Shown piece by piece: positions 1 through 13,739 of a DNA stretch of 64,000 nucleotides. The notes under the pieces are model-generated. The model did no database searches, had not been told where the DNA came from, and saw only the letters and a list, made by a program, of their open reading frames with translations. This DNA comes from Symsagittifera roscoffensis (taxonomy: Eukaryota; Xenacoelomorpha; Acoela; Convolutidae), in the NCBI RefSeq assembly GCF_963678635.1, contig NC_087062.1, positions 81,386,751-81,450,750 on the forward strand, written 5' to 3'. Each line of letters opens with the position of its first letter. Within the stretch, counting starts at the first letter, position 1. The position numbers were made by a program, and so were the translations under genes.

Positions 1-3000
1 TTGATTGATTTTCAACAAGCCATAAATTTTTGAGTCACTCATAGCGAGTTTAAGTTTTCGCAGAATGCAAGCGACCCAATTGGAAACATTTGGTCTTTAC
101 CGTCATAGCCCTTTCACCAGCAAATTAAAGCCCTCCAGTTTGGCAAATTCGAAGTGTAACGGGTTACATATTTTTATTACTGGCCGGGGGGGGGGGGGGG
201 GTTAATGTGAAAAACATTAATACTCAAAATTCGGATTGAAATTCTATAATTGAAATTTTCAAAATTTTTGAGCGCATTGGCAGTATAAAAATTGTGTGAC
301 TAGCCTTTTTGTGACAAAATCAACATCATGATGATTTTTTATCTGGAAAGTATACTTTTATTCACTTATTCGGGTAACAACTCATTAGCATTTTTCTCTA
401 AATAAAGATTTTGGATTTTGTAGAAAAAAAACCATAGAATTGCCATGTAGGAAAAATGTATGGAAAGCACTTTTGTTGTACCAATTTCAGCCAGGAAAAT
501 TAAATAGTGTCAATGTTTTGCGATTGTTAGTCTTTAAAAGGCGTTCACTGGCACCATGGTTTTAAAAAACCTTTGACGTGGTTTCATCTTTTGGATATCT
601 GTTGTAATAAAAAAATCTTCTATATAACAAGATGAATTGGATAGGAATAAAGATTGGAGCCAACTGCCCGTAAATTCCCAATTAATCTTTTCTGAAGGCC
701 AATGCACGAGTGCTTTCTAATGCGATCACGCGGGGCTAATCTGGAATTAACTCCATTCTCTAAAGAGTAAATCACTGTTGCATTGCGAGTCGTTTTTTTT
801 TCAATAATGGCCGACGTGAATTCATTTGGAATAGCTTTTGTGAACTTTAAGATGAGGGATCGATTAATTTGTTTCTAAATTTGTATTTCCGGTCGTTCGA
901 CCATAACAGCTCAATTCATCCTTTTATTCATTCTCTCTAGTCTAGATTTTCTACAACAACCTTGCTCTTTGTTTATTTGCCCTTTCGCCAAATACCTCAC
1001 TATATATACCATACTTACCTGCAAAACTATATAATCTCGGGGAATGAAAAGGGGAAGGGAAAAAAGGAAAGGCGACGTGTAATGGGGGTAATGGGGGGGG
1101 GGGGGGGTTGTGTGGCAGGTGTGTTGTTCTTCGAATTTTTTGTTTGCCTTCTCAATGTCCGCCCCTGTATTTTTCCTATACAGTATCGATCTTTATTTAT
1201 TCATTACAATCCCTACTAATTTTTGCTTTCCTTATATCCGTCCGTTTTTTTTTCTTAAAATAATAACTCTCCCTTTTAACTCTAGCCTTTCACCAATCAA
1301 AAACTTAAAACTATTTATGTACAAATTATTTCACTGTTATTACTAATTATAATATCTTCCATGTAAAAATCTTTTTTTTTCAATTTTTAACCTGAGTAAT
1401 TTTATATATCAACTAAATCATCACAAAACGGAATATATGAGCTGTTAACATAACAGGAGGTAAGCCATCCAATTTTATATTTTACCTTGCTAGTGAATGA
1501 AAAAGTAAGATAGTTTTTTCGTACAGTGCTGATTTAATTTCTCCGTAAAAAATGAATAAAACTTGAAGTTTAAAGCACGTTTTTCTCAAATTGAGTTTAA
1601 TTTAGACAAACTTTGATCAAAACAAAACTAACTTAGAAAGTAGATGTTTTATAGTGTTACTTTTTTGCGAAGTTCGGGCCGACAATTTAACCCAAAAACG
1701 GACAAATTTATTTTGTCGTTTTAGTCAATCCAAGATAACGTTAAAACAACCGGATAAAATGCTGACAAAATGGTCAAAGTGAGCTTAAAACAAGAGAATT
1801 TAAGAATAAAATAATCTCCGTAAATTTTTTTATAAAAAAATATTTTCTTTTGACTTTTATATTTGAAATCACACTTTTTGTTTGAACAATTTGGATAATT
1901 TTTTGGGACTAAACAATTCTTAAATGTTGCTGGGTTATATTTTGGCGTAATTTTTGATTGAATAAAAACAACAAATTGATCGTTTTTGGGGTAAAATTTT
2001 GAAAACGAAAAATTTGAGAACAAAAATTATGTCTAAAATTAACCCAGTCGAATAAAGTGCGTTTTTGACAGCAAATTTTCACAGCAATTAGATGAAACTA
2101 TTTGGAAGGACTTAAGCGGGCAAAATTTCATAAATCCTGTTTTGACAGCATAGTTTGCCAGTGAACCATAAGTAGTGATGTTCTTATTGTGGAAATATCC
2201 TCGCAAACAATGAAAGGAATTTGAATTTTTGGCCTCAAACTAGTTCTTTAAGAAACAGACAAGCTTGCCTTATTCTTATTGTAGCCGAGAAACAACAGAA
2301 AAAGAAATTAAAGAGCTTTTTTGTCCGGCGTTGAAAAATGGATAAACTTTGTAAATAGTTTTGCGCTTACGTATAAAAAAACGCAAAATGTGTTTATTTG
2401 AAGTTTTTCTTTCATTTTTTTATTGGTTGCCAAATTAATTGATTCGACGTTTTAAGTATAGGAAAAATATGTTGTTGACGTAACATTCTCATCAAAACTA
2501 TTTCGCTAAAAGTTTGAATCATCTTGTTCTCAAATCGATTTGGGTGGAAACTGCAAGGTTACCAAGTTCATAAATCTTTGATATCTTTGTAAAATGCCGA
2601 AAAATCCTGGTTAAATTTTCAAAAAAATTTAGCTAACTCGTCAGGATTTTGCAAAGAGTTTTGGATTATATTAAAAAATTTTATCCAAAGATAATAATCT
2701 TTAATATTTTTGCAAACTTATTTCAGATTTTTGACAAGAAAAGAAAAATTATCCAGAACTTTAGGGCGGCTTTAAAACTAAATTGTAAGCTATTTAAAAA
2801 TTAGGCTGACTATGATTTTAACAGAGTCAAAAAAACTTAAATAAATTATGCGCATAATTAATAATCATCAGTTTTAAACGTCAGTGTTTTTAGAAATCAA
2901 ATCTTTGTTCAAGTTTTAAAATTTTAAATTTTTCCGACTATCATCAGTCTTAAAGCAATTTAAAGCAACTTTTGCTTCAAATTTTGTTTGTGATGCATCT

Positions 3001-4560
3001 ATTATAAAAATTTAGTTTTTAAAATTCTACAACAAATGCTTTAAAAAAGGTTAGTTTGACTTTCTTGGGTTATCTTTAAAGATCTTGAAGTATCCTCGAA
3101 AAGTCTTGAAGAATCTTGAAGACCTTTCCGAGATTTCACGAAATTTTCAAATTCGCGTAGTGAGCTGCAGAGCCACCAACACATTTTTGAGGATTTAGAC
3201 GAACATTTTCAATGGTGTTAAACTTTATAAAACACACAAATTTTCTTAAATTTTTTTGCTATCTTTGTTAAGCCTTCAAGGTTCTTCAAGATCTTGGCAA
3301 CTTTTTTAAGATGGTTAGAACTGGGTTGACCCTGTGTTGATAAAAAGATCATAGTCGCATTTTTGGTTGCGCGCTCTCTGATGATTAGATGATGGTCAGA
3401 TATATGATAGGCAGTTAGTTTGGATGGCGACAAAAGGGTCAAAATTATTAGAAGAAAAACAAAATAAAACTGACTATTCTTTTTTTTTTCTGATTCTCTA
3501 AGCTAATTTTTCGTGTGGATTATATAGTATTGGCTCAGACCAACTTTGCTTGTTGATTGAAGTTTTTCCGGTTACGTTTTTCGTAGTATAATATGGTTTA
3601 CTTGGAACTAGAAAGTGAAACTCTTTCCATCGAGATTTATATCTTAAGTTTTATCAAGATTATTTGCTTACAAATTCCGTGAGACCTTGCACATAAAAAC
3701 CCATAACCACCAAATGCGCACTTTAATTGCGCAATGATGAGACAGCTTTCGCACCTACCATGGTATTTTTTCCATAAGAATCTAAATAACAGCTTCAAAA
3801 TCTTTTAACAATTTTTTGGTAATTTAGTACATTTCAGGCCTTTGCTTGAATTCTCAAAGATAAAAACATATTGTTGAAGATTTAATGAAATAGTTAGTTG
3901 CGGGTTTTAAAATACCTTCCAACTTGAACTTTTAAATTAATGGTGCGGAACAAGGTTAAGTTCGAAAACAAGTAAACAGAGTCTTGAAATGTCATTTGTC
4001 ATTCCTAAGTCATCAAAAATGACATCCAATCAATCTAATGCTTGCAGACAGATTGAAAATTTTTCCAATTTTGTTTTATAGACCAATTATTCTAAATGCA
4101 AGAAAAGCGTACCAAATGTTTCAGAAATCTTAATTTGGTTCTTTTTTTACGGCTTTCCGTTTTTTTGCTCACTGAAACCCAATATCAAATGATTGAACTA
4201 TCTTTCCCTTACCTTTTTTTTAGGAACTCAACTTTCATGTTTGTATCGAGGAAAATGTTTATACTAATAGCAACCCAAATTTGACTTTAAAGATTTGAGT
4301 GCGTTTTGACGTAGGAGAATGGCTTAGAATTAGGTCAATTTGAGTTTCTACTGTGTCAAAATATTTTAGCGACAAGCTCATAAAATTGGCGAGAACTTAT
4401 AACAAGTGAAAAGTCGCAACATGCGACAATTTTGAACAGGGCGTTGGCAAGTAGCGACCGCTTGACCCGCTTATACTAAGCCAAGACGATTAGAGCACGT
4501 GAATCAGTGTTTTCTGCTTAATCCACTGCTACGAATTGTCGCCTGTTAATAGTTTTTGCT
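1..4560. other. Non-coding AT-rich sequence
   Basis: No gene could be supported. Open frames are short, T/A-driven and lack coding composition. Visible features are a poly-G run near 186-201, a G-rich patch with a poly-G run near 1,070-1,107 followed by a pyrimidine-rich stretch to about 1,270, and many A/T homopolymers. Parts of 3.7-4.5 kb carry short phrases resembling decayed family A repeat. Confidence 0.6.
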
Positions 4561-4569
4561 TTATACATA

Positions 4570-5390
4570 TTTTCACTTATAAAGAATGATCGCTTATTGT
4601 TCCACTTTTCGATGAAAACGGAGTATTTATGCTTGGGGTGGTTTTTTCATTCCGTCAATTTTCGGCGATCGAAATAAAAATTTTTAACAAACAACTCCTT
4701 TATTCTGTTGAAGATATCGACTCCCTGAAATCAAATTCAAAAAGATAATTTACCTCCAATCATTTTTTGTAAAATTCTGGGAGTTTGAAAATTGCAAATT
4801 AGGCCATTCTCTGGACTAAGTTATGCGCGCTTTGAAGACTTCATTCATAATGGTGAAAGCGTAACATAAATGCTTATGCGTGACAAGTTATCCCGCACAA
4901 GAAAATTGTTCCAAATTGAAATGAGGCTAGCTAAGCTAATCGGTCATATTAATTTCGTAACCTGAACTTTCACACTTGATCTTTGATACTGCTTAATGTT
5001 GATAGCTTTTCAAAATTATATTTTCCCAAAAGCTAATAGATTTAGATAAATGGGCAGTAAAAAAATTCAGAGTTTTGCCTTGACATATGAGAACTCTTAT
5101 TTTTTTAAATGCTGAATAGTGAGTACTAAAATTTGATGTAAAAAAATATTTGATTTTTAAAAATTTTTTGTGATCTTTTTTTGAAGTTTGGGTGCTCATT
5201 TCGTGCTAAGCTTTACAAAAAAGCGTAATAAGAGAGAACAATATCAATATACTAATGTTGGCATCAATACTACAACGCGCCTTTATTCTTGATCATTGAA
5301 ATGATCAATTATAACAGGCAGGAATAAATTTAGACGGAGAGGGGGGGGGGGGCGTGGGGGTAATCAACTCACTGGCCTGCCAAATTGCAA
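4570..5390 (-). repeat. Family A repeat copy (minus orientation)
   Basis: A dispersed repeat copy. Reading the minus strand gives the order seen in other family A copies: a segment reading like GGCAGTCGGAA, then AATTTGG-type text and a CGCTTACGCG-like core, ending in a (T)CCGTTTT...GAAAAGT-like end. It is recognisable as the reverse complement of 31,170-31,730; for example TTTTCCCAAAAGCTA near 5,020 matches TAGCTTTTGGGAAAA near 31,410. The match extends to a CAGGCAGGAATAAATTTAG phrase near 5,310 that pairs with one near 31,215. A poly-G run lies at 5,341-5,352. No open frame of note, so a non-autonomous element is inferred. Confidence 0.6.
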
Positions 5391-7640
5391 AATTATTTTT
5401 TTCTTTCAGGCCAAATTTATCTGAACCAAAACAAATATGCTTGCTACTTTTTTGAAGTCGCAGTTAAATTCGACGTGTTTTACTATTCTTACAAAAGTAA
5501 GTAGTCTGAAAAATGGTTTATAGTTTACCAAAGTTCAATGACAAAAATGGATTGTGGTTTTCTGAAAATAGGACACGAAGGACGAATGATGAAAAAAGCT
5601 CGCAAAATACTGACTGTACTGGTATGCTGTTCTTTTCTAAAACTATGTACAAAATTCAAACTGAAACAATTTTCGTAGTTACGAGCAAAGATCCAGAGAT
5701 AAACAACAAATAAAACCAAAAGTTTGATAATTATTCATTTAATACAAGCTATTTCGAAAATCATGATCTTCGGTTTAATTAGTTGGCACAAAAAAGTAAA
5801 TAAATTCTGAATATTTAGAAATTTTTTCAATCAATCTAATCTTTACGCGGTAAATCGCTGTGCAATTAGCTATTATGAGCAACCTTAAACTATTTGAAGT
5901 ATTGGCACTCTGCAGCTAATTTTGAAAAATGTTGTACCTTTGATTGATTTTTGTATAGTTATATTGTCATGAAAACTGCCAATTTTGCTAATTTGGGACA
6001 ATTAACACGCGACACTTTTTGTACTTCTTAGAAGCGAGCGGTGATTTGATTAATTTCTAGATATTAACCAATTAGAATTACGGCCAGTTAGTTAAAATTT
6101 TTATTAATTTTGCCATGTGTTCACAATGTCATTCTATACTTTCTATAGCATGTGGGGAATATTAAAAACAATCTTCAGAAAAAAAAATGTTTTTTTTTAA
6201 ATTTTATCAATGTTTCATTTTCATAAAAAATTGTGCTTAGTTCTTGATGAGCAGTTGACTTTTTGAGGGCTTTGCTCTGAAACAAGCAGTATTTTTGTTC
6301 CAATTTTCAAGAAAAGATGGAAAATTTGGGCTCAGTGTGTTTTTTTTGGAGATTTTTTGGCGACTTGTCAACTAGAAACTTTTAAACGGAGTTTATATAT
6401 CATCATAAAGATCTTTACAATCCTAACTCAAAACTTAGAAAATGTTTCCGCGGCAAAACCTCGTAAGTTTTGTTTCGAAAATTGTTGCGAAGTTGGGACA
6501 GTTAACAAGTGAAATAATTCGCACTCGGAGGAAAACTCAGAAATTGGACTCAAAAATACATTGTTGGACGCTAAAAGCATAATTTCATAATTTTATCTAA
6601 CGAGTGCGTGAAAAAATTTCAAAAAGATTTTTTCAGTTTTATTGTTTTTTTCTTTTTTTTTTATTTCCTCAATTAGATTTTTTTTGTTTGAATTGGTTTT
6701 ATCAATTTTATTCTGTATTTTTTAGGGGGAAACGAAAACTTTGGGGCTTTGGTCTGATGCGAATATTCTTGTTTGTATTTGTTCATTCTGTTTTCTGCAA
6801 AACGCAAAATTGCTTTATGAATGTCAATAGAAATTTAGTTTCTGGTTGATCCTTTGTTAATAGAGTCAATTTTGTTAGTAGATTTCAGAGTTTGAAGTTA
6901 TTTTTACTTTTCATTTTGTCATACAGTGATTTTTACTTTAAAAAGAGCAGACACGTGGGCAGGAACGCAGTTCTAGCAGAAAGCAAAATTCAAACTCGGT
7001 TGAAAAAAACTCACAGTTTTTCACAAATAAAAAGTTACAATTATGAAATACGACAAAAAAATTCTAAAAGACAATAATGCGTTCTAGATTTAAAGTTTTT
7101 CATTTTGTAAAAAATTGGACAAAAAATCTTTTTATTAAAAAACTTATTTTTCAAAAGCAAACACTACGCCATAATCCTTGCAAAACAGTCGGAACATTGA
7201 GAGATTCACCCTTATGCGAGCAGTTGTGTATATTTGTTTGCGCTTCAGATAAGCAAACGTTATCAAATCGGAATTTAGACTTTTTTGGGTTAACAAATAG
7301 TTTAAAAATTTCAGTTGCACCACTTCTGACACTTCTGATGAAGCTGCTATGCTGCTAACTTGCCCAGGAAACATCAAATTTAACTAGTTTTTACTCATGC
7401 TGTATCATGCTGTATCGGATTGTATGTATTTTTGTTTTGATTTCATTTGTGATATTCATTTTCTGCTGATGATTTTTTGGCTTCATGCTTGTCGACTTAA
7501 GCTCTGTCCCCCGCTTTAGTTTCCAAATTATGTAATCTACATGGCATACGCTACTTACATAGCTATCCAGGCGTTATATGAAAACTTTTCTCTTAGTTAC
7601 AGCTTATTTTTCCGTTCTTTCACAATGTTTTTGGCCGTTT
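5391..7640. other. Non-coding AT-rich sequence
   Basis: No supported gene. It is T-rich with long T runs near 6,180-6,200 and 6,640-6,740. The short open frames here come from homopolymers. A phrase like GGGACAATTAACACGCGACAC near 5,995-6,015 resembles the core of family A and may be a decayed fragment. Confidence 0.55.
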
Positions 7641-7742
7641 TTAGCAAATAGTTCGAAATTGGATGAGTTCCATCTGCAGGAAGATCGGAACATCCGTATC
7701 TAAATTTTTGGACTTCACCATGGTTTGTTTTATTTGTTCTCA
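7641..7742 (+). repeat. Left arm of an inverted repeat pair
   Basis: About 100 bases found again in reverse complement at 9,078-9,190. The anchor is GAGTTCCATCTGCAGGAA here against TTCCTGCAGATGGAACTC there. Flanking matches include AATAGTTCGAAATTGG against CCAATTTCGAACTATT, and ACCATGGTTTGTTTTATTTG against its near-complement. The arms are separated by about 1.3 kb. Confidence 0.75.
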
Positions 7743-8103
7743 AAAATTCGATGTTTTTGCTAGTACTAATCATAATAAAAATTCAGAAAATTCAAATTTT
7801 TCAGATTTTTTTTTTCATTTCTTACCAATGAAATGATAAGAAAATTGTAGTCAGTTGATGATAAGTTGATGGGTGTTTGCAGTTTTTAAAGAAAATTGCC
7901 CCGATGCGCTCATCCCTGGCTCACTCATTCAGAGCAGATAAAAAATAAAAAACAAAACGAAGCAGTTTGAAATTGTCTGTAACACGACAAAAATCAATTA
8001 GCGGAAAAAAAACAACTCTTGAAGTATAGTATTTACAACAACTCGCAAAGTTCAAACTCCTGTTATAGTCTCCTAATTACCACCAAACATTTTTCCCATA
8101 ATA

Positions 8104-8262
8104 CCCGCTCATCAGTAAATAAATGTTGGTTCTTTTTTTATACTTATTTCAAAATAACTACAGCCAAAATCTATTCATTTGCCCAGAATCCCCGCTCATC
8201 AATGAAAAAATGTTGGTTGTTTTTTATACCTAGTTCAAAGTAACTACAGCCAAAATCTACTT
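8104..8262 (+). repeat. Two-copy tandem repeat, 87-bp period
   Basis: Two adjacent copies starting CCCGCTCATCA at 8,104 and 8,191. Both continue through AAATGTTGGTT, a T run, TATAC and AACTACAGCCAAAATCTA. Divergence of several percent suggests an old local duplication. Confidence 0.8.
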
Positions 8263-9077
8263 TTTGTCCGTTTCACACCAAAAAGAGGTTCCAAAAACTA
8301 AGAATTAGGGGCTAAGAATTAGGACTGGCGGTTGATTACAACAAAGAAAAACAGATACAAAAAAATTGTTGATTGTGCTGGCTCCTATTTCTAGTGAGCA
8401 TTGAAACGGGCACTGTACGCTACAACAAGTGAGAACTTACATCAAAAAAGAAAGGGTGGGAGAATATATAAGGATTCAAGCTATGTGTCATCATTTTTAC
8501 AATGCCATAAATGGAACCCAAAAATCGGTCGAGGAATGGCAGTCAGAATATAAATTAGTGATGGGTTAAACTGATGCCCACAGTATGGAAGACCATTCAG
8601 CAAAGAAGAAAAGAACAAAAGCTGGCCTAAAACTGCCTCAATTGGTCCTTATCTAAAGGCAGAACCTACAAACTTCTTAAGAATATATAATTGCAACAAC
8701 GATTATCACAAGTTCTAAATAAAACAAAACAATTGATCTAAATTTTCAACTGGAAGCTACTTTATCTTATTTCGATCTATAAGCTTCATCTGTTCGACGG
8801 TTTTTACAGTCTCGTTTTTTGATTTGCACTTAGATTTTAAAATCATATTTCTGTGAGTTTTATAGCGAGATGTCCTTTTTTAAAAGAAAAAGCTAGTTGT
8901 TTTTTTTTGCTTCGAGTTGTCGTGGCACCTTGTATATCGGGATGTTTGGTGATACAATTTTTAACAGTAATATTTTTACTTTTGAGAGACCAAGCGTTTT
9001 TCAATCGGGAACTTGACTTGTCTGCTCAAATTTGGTTGGCTTAGTTGCCACATCACGTATTGTTCTTTTGCTGTAAG

Positions 9078-9190
9078 CAGTTTTCTCAAATAACAATAAA
9101 ACAAACCATGATGAAATCTAAAAAGTTGGTTACGGATGTTCTGATTTTCCTGCAGATGGAACTCGTCCAATTTCGAACTATTTTTCAAGA
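9078..9190 (-). repeat. Right arm of an inverted repeat pair
   Basis: Reverse complement of 7,641-7,742, with the CTGCAGATGGAACTC core and both flanks recognisable. It is either two inverted copies of one dispersed element or the ends of a roughly 1.5-kb foldback element. Confidence 0.75.
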
Positions 9191-9304
9191 ATTGTGGGCT
9201 TCGTTTCTGCTTTATAAGATCCGCTCTATTGCTCGTTCAATATTCAAATGTTTTGCTGGGCAAATTTTACTAGAATAAAACTGGTAGAACTATTTCAACA
9301 TGAC

Positions 9305-9413
9305 TCAACATTACTCATTTTTTCAACATTACTCATTTTTTCAACATTACTCATTTTTTCAACATTACTCATTTTTTCAACATTACTCATTTTTTCAACA
9401 ATACTCATTTTTT
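9305..9413 (+). repeat. 18-bp minisatellite, six copies
   Basis: Six head-to-tail copies of an 18-base unit reading TCAACATTACTCATTTTT, nearly identical; the last copy has one substitution (CAACAATACTCA). The periodic open frame across it is an artefact of the 18-base period. Confidence 0.93.
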
Positions 9414-9419
9414 TGATGT

Positions 9420-11340
9420 GTTACATTTTTTTAAACGTTTGTGTTGTGTCACAAGTGATGCTTAGCTCAGCTTCGCCTCTGTGTGTAATTTATATAACTT
9501 TTTTTTGCTTTATTAGCTCCCCATGTTCTACAGTTATTAAAGCAGTCAAAACTCAGAAGTAAAATATTTTAAAAGCTCTGCTAAAAGTTTTGATGGTTTT
9601 TTGTAGTGCTCAAAATTTTGAAGAACAAAAAAGTTTAATGAATTTGAGCTAAGGTTGAAGACATAGAAAAAAAGATGCGGCTGAAAACTTCTCAGGTTTT
9701 TTGCTGATTAAACTTGTTATATTTTGTTGCGGAGTTATGGAAACCCAAACTTGTTTAAGAACAGTATTAAATCTGAACCTTTTAGCGTTGATTTGGAACA
9801 GAAATGTATTTTTTGTCAAATAACCTCGACGGAATTTTCGCGTTTACTCGAGAATTCGATTTTTTCAGATTCTTTTTATTGCTGTAATATACTTGAGTAG
9901 ATTTGGGCAAATATTGAATGGGAATTGACTAATTTTAGTTAGTTGAGTTCACCAAATTGATTCCCTACCAACAGCAATGAATTTATTTTGTAAGTATAAG
10001 TTCAATTAAATGAATCTTGCTATTTCACTCTAGACTGACTAGTTTGTCAGCACAATTATTAGAACCCAGGTTGATTGTCCCGACTTGAAACGAATGACAG
10101 AATATTTGTGCTTGGGATGTTTTTTTTTGTCCTGAGGCTTTTTACTAGCTATTTTTGACAGAGATTAATTCGTCTGAAATATATTGGAGTTCAAAAAACA
10201 AACTTAAATTAAATTTTACTTTCGACCATTTGTACACTGAGTTATGGGTGATTGAATTTGAGAATATATCGACCACTGTAATTTAAATACGTAGCGCGAT
10301 CTATTTTGTCCTGCTTATGATTAAGCGGCGACTTAAATCATTCACAATTGAATTGAGGCAACCATTTTGATGTTTTTGTAACTTAGCAGACGCAACTAAT
10401 ATCAGGAAAACGTAAATGGACTACGTAAATGGACTACGTAAATGGAATATCAGGAAAACGTAAAATATCAGGAAAACGTAAAAAACTGAACTTAATATCT
10501 ATAATAATTCGGTACCTTTTTGATCCATAGAAGTTTTCTAGCGCACTCTTATTTGTTCGAAGGAATCCGGAGCATATTTACTGAAAGCTTTTTTCGGAGC
10601 TCTTTGTTAAACTGAACAAATAGTTCAATAAATGTTTCCTGTATACACTTGAGCACTTGATTAATTTTTTTAATTTTCAATTAAAACTGGACATAAATGT
10701 GAAGCGTTAGATAGTGTACATTATTATTTTCTGACTCTGATTTGTTCCTGTATGAGATTCCCAGCAATGATCTCTACAAATGAATGGAGAAAAACCGTGA
10801 ACTGCAAAACCATTTTGAGTTTTTAATTCTACTACAAAAAAAAACAACGAGAATTTCCGGTTACCCTCAATTTTGAGCTTGAGTGGGCTGATAGATCATT
10901 CAGGAGTACTTGGGACTAAAGCCCAAGTTGTAAAGTATTATTTCTTCCAGTAAATTTGTTTTTAGTTTCCAATTGTCAATTTGGAAAAGTGCAAAAGAGT
11001 ACTTCATATTAATTATGTTGGGGCTAGTGAAAGGGGTGTGTTTATGCGGATAACCGCAAATTTTTTTTAAAGTTGAGTTGTAATGTTTTGTATGTGTTTA
11101 GTTCTTAACAAAAAGCCAGAAGAACCGCAACACATACAAAAACAGAGTTGTCCCATAACAGTTTTAATGTCTGAAAACGATACGCTGATACGGTTTTAAG
11201 ATTCGCTGATACGGCTTTAAAATAAGGGGATAATTTCAGGTAATTACAATTTATAAACAAAAACAACAAAAAAGTTTCCCTGTGTGAATTGGTCAATTAA
11301 CCTTATATATATGCAGATAGAGTAACTACCAGTTTTTTAT
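9420..11340. other. Non-coding AT-rich sequence
   Basis: No gene supported. It holds a small compound tandem repeat (10,399-10,483), a decayed family A-like phrase near 10,290-10,370 (CGTAGCGCGAT ... TTAAGCGGCGAC ... AATTGAATTGAGGCA), and a short duplication around 11,175-11,220 (CGCTGATACGGTTTTAA twice). Confidence 0.55.
10399..10483 (+). repeat. Compound short tandem repeat
   Basis: Three copies of ATATCAGGAAAACGTAAA and copies of a GGACTACGTAAAT unit are interleaved in 85 bases. Typical replication-slippage product. Confidence 0.85.
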
Positions 11341-11379
11341 CGGATTCAAAAGTTTGCGTGAGGATATGTTCGTATAGTA

Positions 11380-12015
11380 AATTGGGCGCACCTTGGACTA
11401 GGATGAATACGACGTTGACGTGGCCAGTGCCACTGAAAATGGAAAGGCGGATTTGGTTGAAGCTATAGAGAAGCGCAGGTGGGATAATACGTGGATCTAC
11501 TTAATTGAACTGAAATACCTTGATGTCCATAAAGATAATCGTATCGTGTGCGACGCTAGTCATAACGGATTGGTGGCGGTGCTTGAACAACTAGGCCCCT
11601 AGGGTGGGTTGGCGATCGATCTCGTCCGCCTCCAGAAACCTTAACGCAGCGGAGAGAAAATACTCAACGAATGAAATGGAATTTCTGGCGGTAGTGTTGG
11701 GGCAGAATTTTCAAAAATTATTTATTCGGAAGAAAACTCACGGTAGTAATCGACCACAATGCGCTTGTAACATTGCTTAACGGAAACAACAAGAAAGTTA
11801 AAACAATAATTAGTCGGCTACTTCAGTGGATAGATCGGATCATTCCGTTCGATTTTGTAAGAGAACAAATGCATTGGGCGAAGCTCGGAATGGCTGACTA
11901 CCCTTCAAGACATCCGGTAGGGGAAGCCCAGAAAATATGTAGATATGAAAAAAATTTTACCGTAGCAAAAATTACATCGATTAAAAAATTTCATGACTTT
12001 ATGTCTAAAGCATGA
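11380..12015 (+). pseudogene. Ty3/gypsy pol fragment: RNase H domain, frameshifted
   Basis: Remnant of a Ty3/gypsy polymerase at the reverse transcriptase/RNase H boundary. The frame at 11,420-11,602 contains DASHNGLVAVLEQLGP, the first RNase H block with its catalytic Asp (family consensus DAS..G.GAVL). After frameshifts and stops, the frame at 11,773-12,015 contains LLNGNNKKVKTIISRLLQW, then IPFDF and MADYPSRHP, the family's C-terminal RNase H/tether signature. The reverse transcriptase itself is missing upstream. Several frameshifts between the blocks show it is dead. It precedes, and is probably one element with, the first tandem unit. Confidence 0.9.
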
Positions 12016-12513
12016 AAACTGATGGCTACTAATAATCGAAACAAGACTGTTTCAGCCCAAATTGCATTATGCAAATACAAGCATCAATTGGAACCGGATG
12101 AGGGCTCCAACGCATATGGCAAAACGACAGCCAATCATAACGCTTGTTTTTGCATATCAAGGACCGAAAACTCGAAAAGCAAGGACCGAAAACCGAACTG
12201 AGTAAGCCCTTGAATTTTCGATATTTTCGAATTACGAATACATCATTGAAAAAGTTGAGCAAACGTCTCGCAAAATATCCAGAGATTCTATCCAGCAGCG
12301 ATAACTCTTCCGAAGTCGAAGTAATTAGTGAAGGATTAGAGGCCAGAACCATAGGAACGGTAGAAGTAAAGACCAAAACTATATATTCAATTCCATCAAA
12401 GTACAGTGTAAAAATTTACCCGCCAGTTTACCCTACAAATGTCATCATGAGCGTAATAAAGAGAGTTGAGGTAGTCAGAATGCTTACCCGAACCTTTAGA
12501 CACCTGTAAGTGT

Positions 12514-13215
12514 AGGCCATCCGAGACATTCTGGTGGACAAGGAGCCACAATTTATTGAGAAAATTAAAGCCATGGGCGGCAGCCTCGGCCAATACGAAA
12601 TTGATTTCCACGTGAAGGACGGGTGCCTGTGGATGGACGAACGTGAAGGAATCAGAGTGCACAGTGGCAGGTAAATCTGAAAATCATTTTGCCATAAGAA
12701 TGACTAAGGAACCGTGTATGAACCAAAGGAACCGATTGAATGTATCCGATTGGATTTTTGGGGGCCTAAAAAACCTAAACGAGTCGGATAAATACGTCCT
12801 GGTAGCGGTGGACCGTTTTGAACGATGGCCATCGCAATGGTATCTACCTATAACAAATGTGACAAAGTTCTAGTGTCATTTCTGAACACATATCGAATCA
12901 ACGGGTATCTCGGAAGGTTTATATGGACCAAGGATTTAGCTATACTGCAAAGGCAGTTAAAGAACGTTGCGTATAGAAGGCATCGAAATTGCTTATTCTG
13001 CGGTAAGCAACCTTAGAGCCACCGGGTGCGTCGAACGTACGATAGGAAGTATCAAGAGTTTCGTTATTACTTGCGCGAAGGAGAATAATCCTTGAAATTT
13101 AGAAGTAATGGTTGAAATGGCATTGGTGTTGTACAATTTGCGCCAGATGCTTTGTTAAAATGTCGCAAATTGAAGCACACTATGGCTGTGAGGCAAACAC
13201 CGTGTTACGCAATTT
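12514..13215 (+). pseudogene. Ty3/gypsy integrase remnant, unit 1
   Basis: Integrase pieces lie in several frames. The usual catalytic triad can be traced: first Asp in a LDFWG motif near 12,750, second Asp in MDQG near 12,930, and Glu in CVERTIGSIKSF near 13,030. The upstream part carries VKDGCLWMDE. Stops and frameshifts separate every block, so no integrase can be made. The end resembles the family's C-terminal region (text around 13,150-13,215 such as EAHYG...NTVLR). The same lesions occur in unit 2. Confidence 0.88.
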
Positions 13216-13739
13216 AACCAAAAAAAACAGTCACTACAGAATCTAAACTGGAAAAAAAGTTATGTTAAAAATCTGCATGTTTAGACACTGACAAACCAAG
13301 GGCTCAAAAACGCAACATCCCGCTAAAACAACCGGAATATGCGGTCAGATGTCGAATATGACCAGAAAACATGAATCATCCTATCATGGTGATGGAGGGA
13401 CAAGTGACGCTTGACGGGGTGCCTTGTGAGGCAGCCAGTGAAGTGGCCACCAACACTAGTAAATGGCCTAGCCAGCGGTCAGAGCTATTATTTTAACGAA
13501 TCCGAGAGAAACTTACCAGTAATAAATTAATTAAGCAAAAGGTAATAAAGTAATCTAAACACACAATCAAGATATAAAATGGGTCTTTGCTTAGAAAAAG
13601 CGGTGTTGCCGAGAAACGATCTAAACTGACAAACCATCTAAACTGAGAAACGATCTAAACTGATCTAAATTGCCAGAAAAAGCGACCGAGGGGCGAAATG
13701 TTACAAAACAGCCGACAAAAAGATTCTGCGAAAGAAGTT

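Noticed and set aside
9248-9562. 104-codon frame with TLLIFS repeats
   Set aside because: The repeated peptide is only the 18-base minisatellite read in frame.
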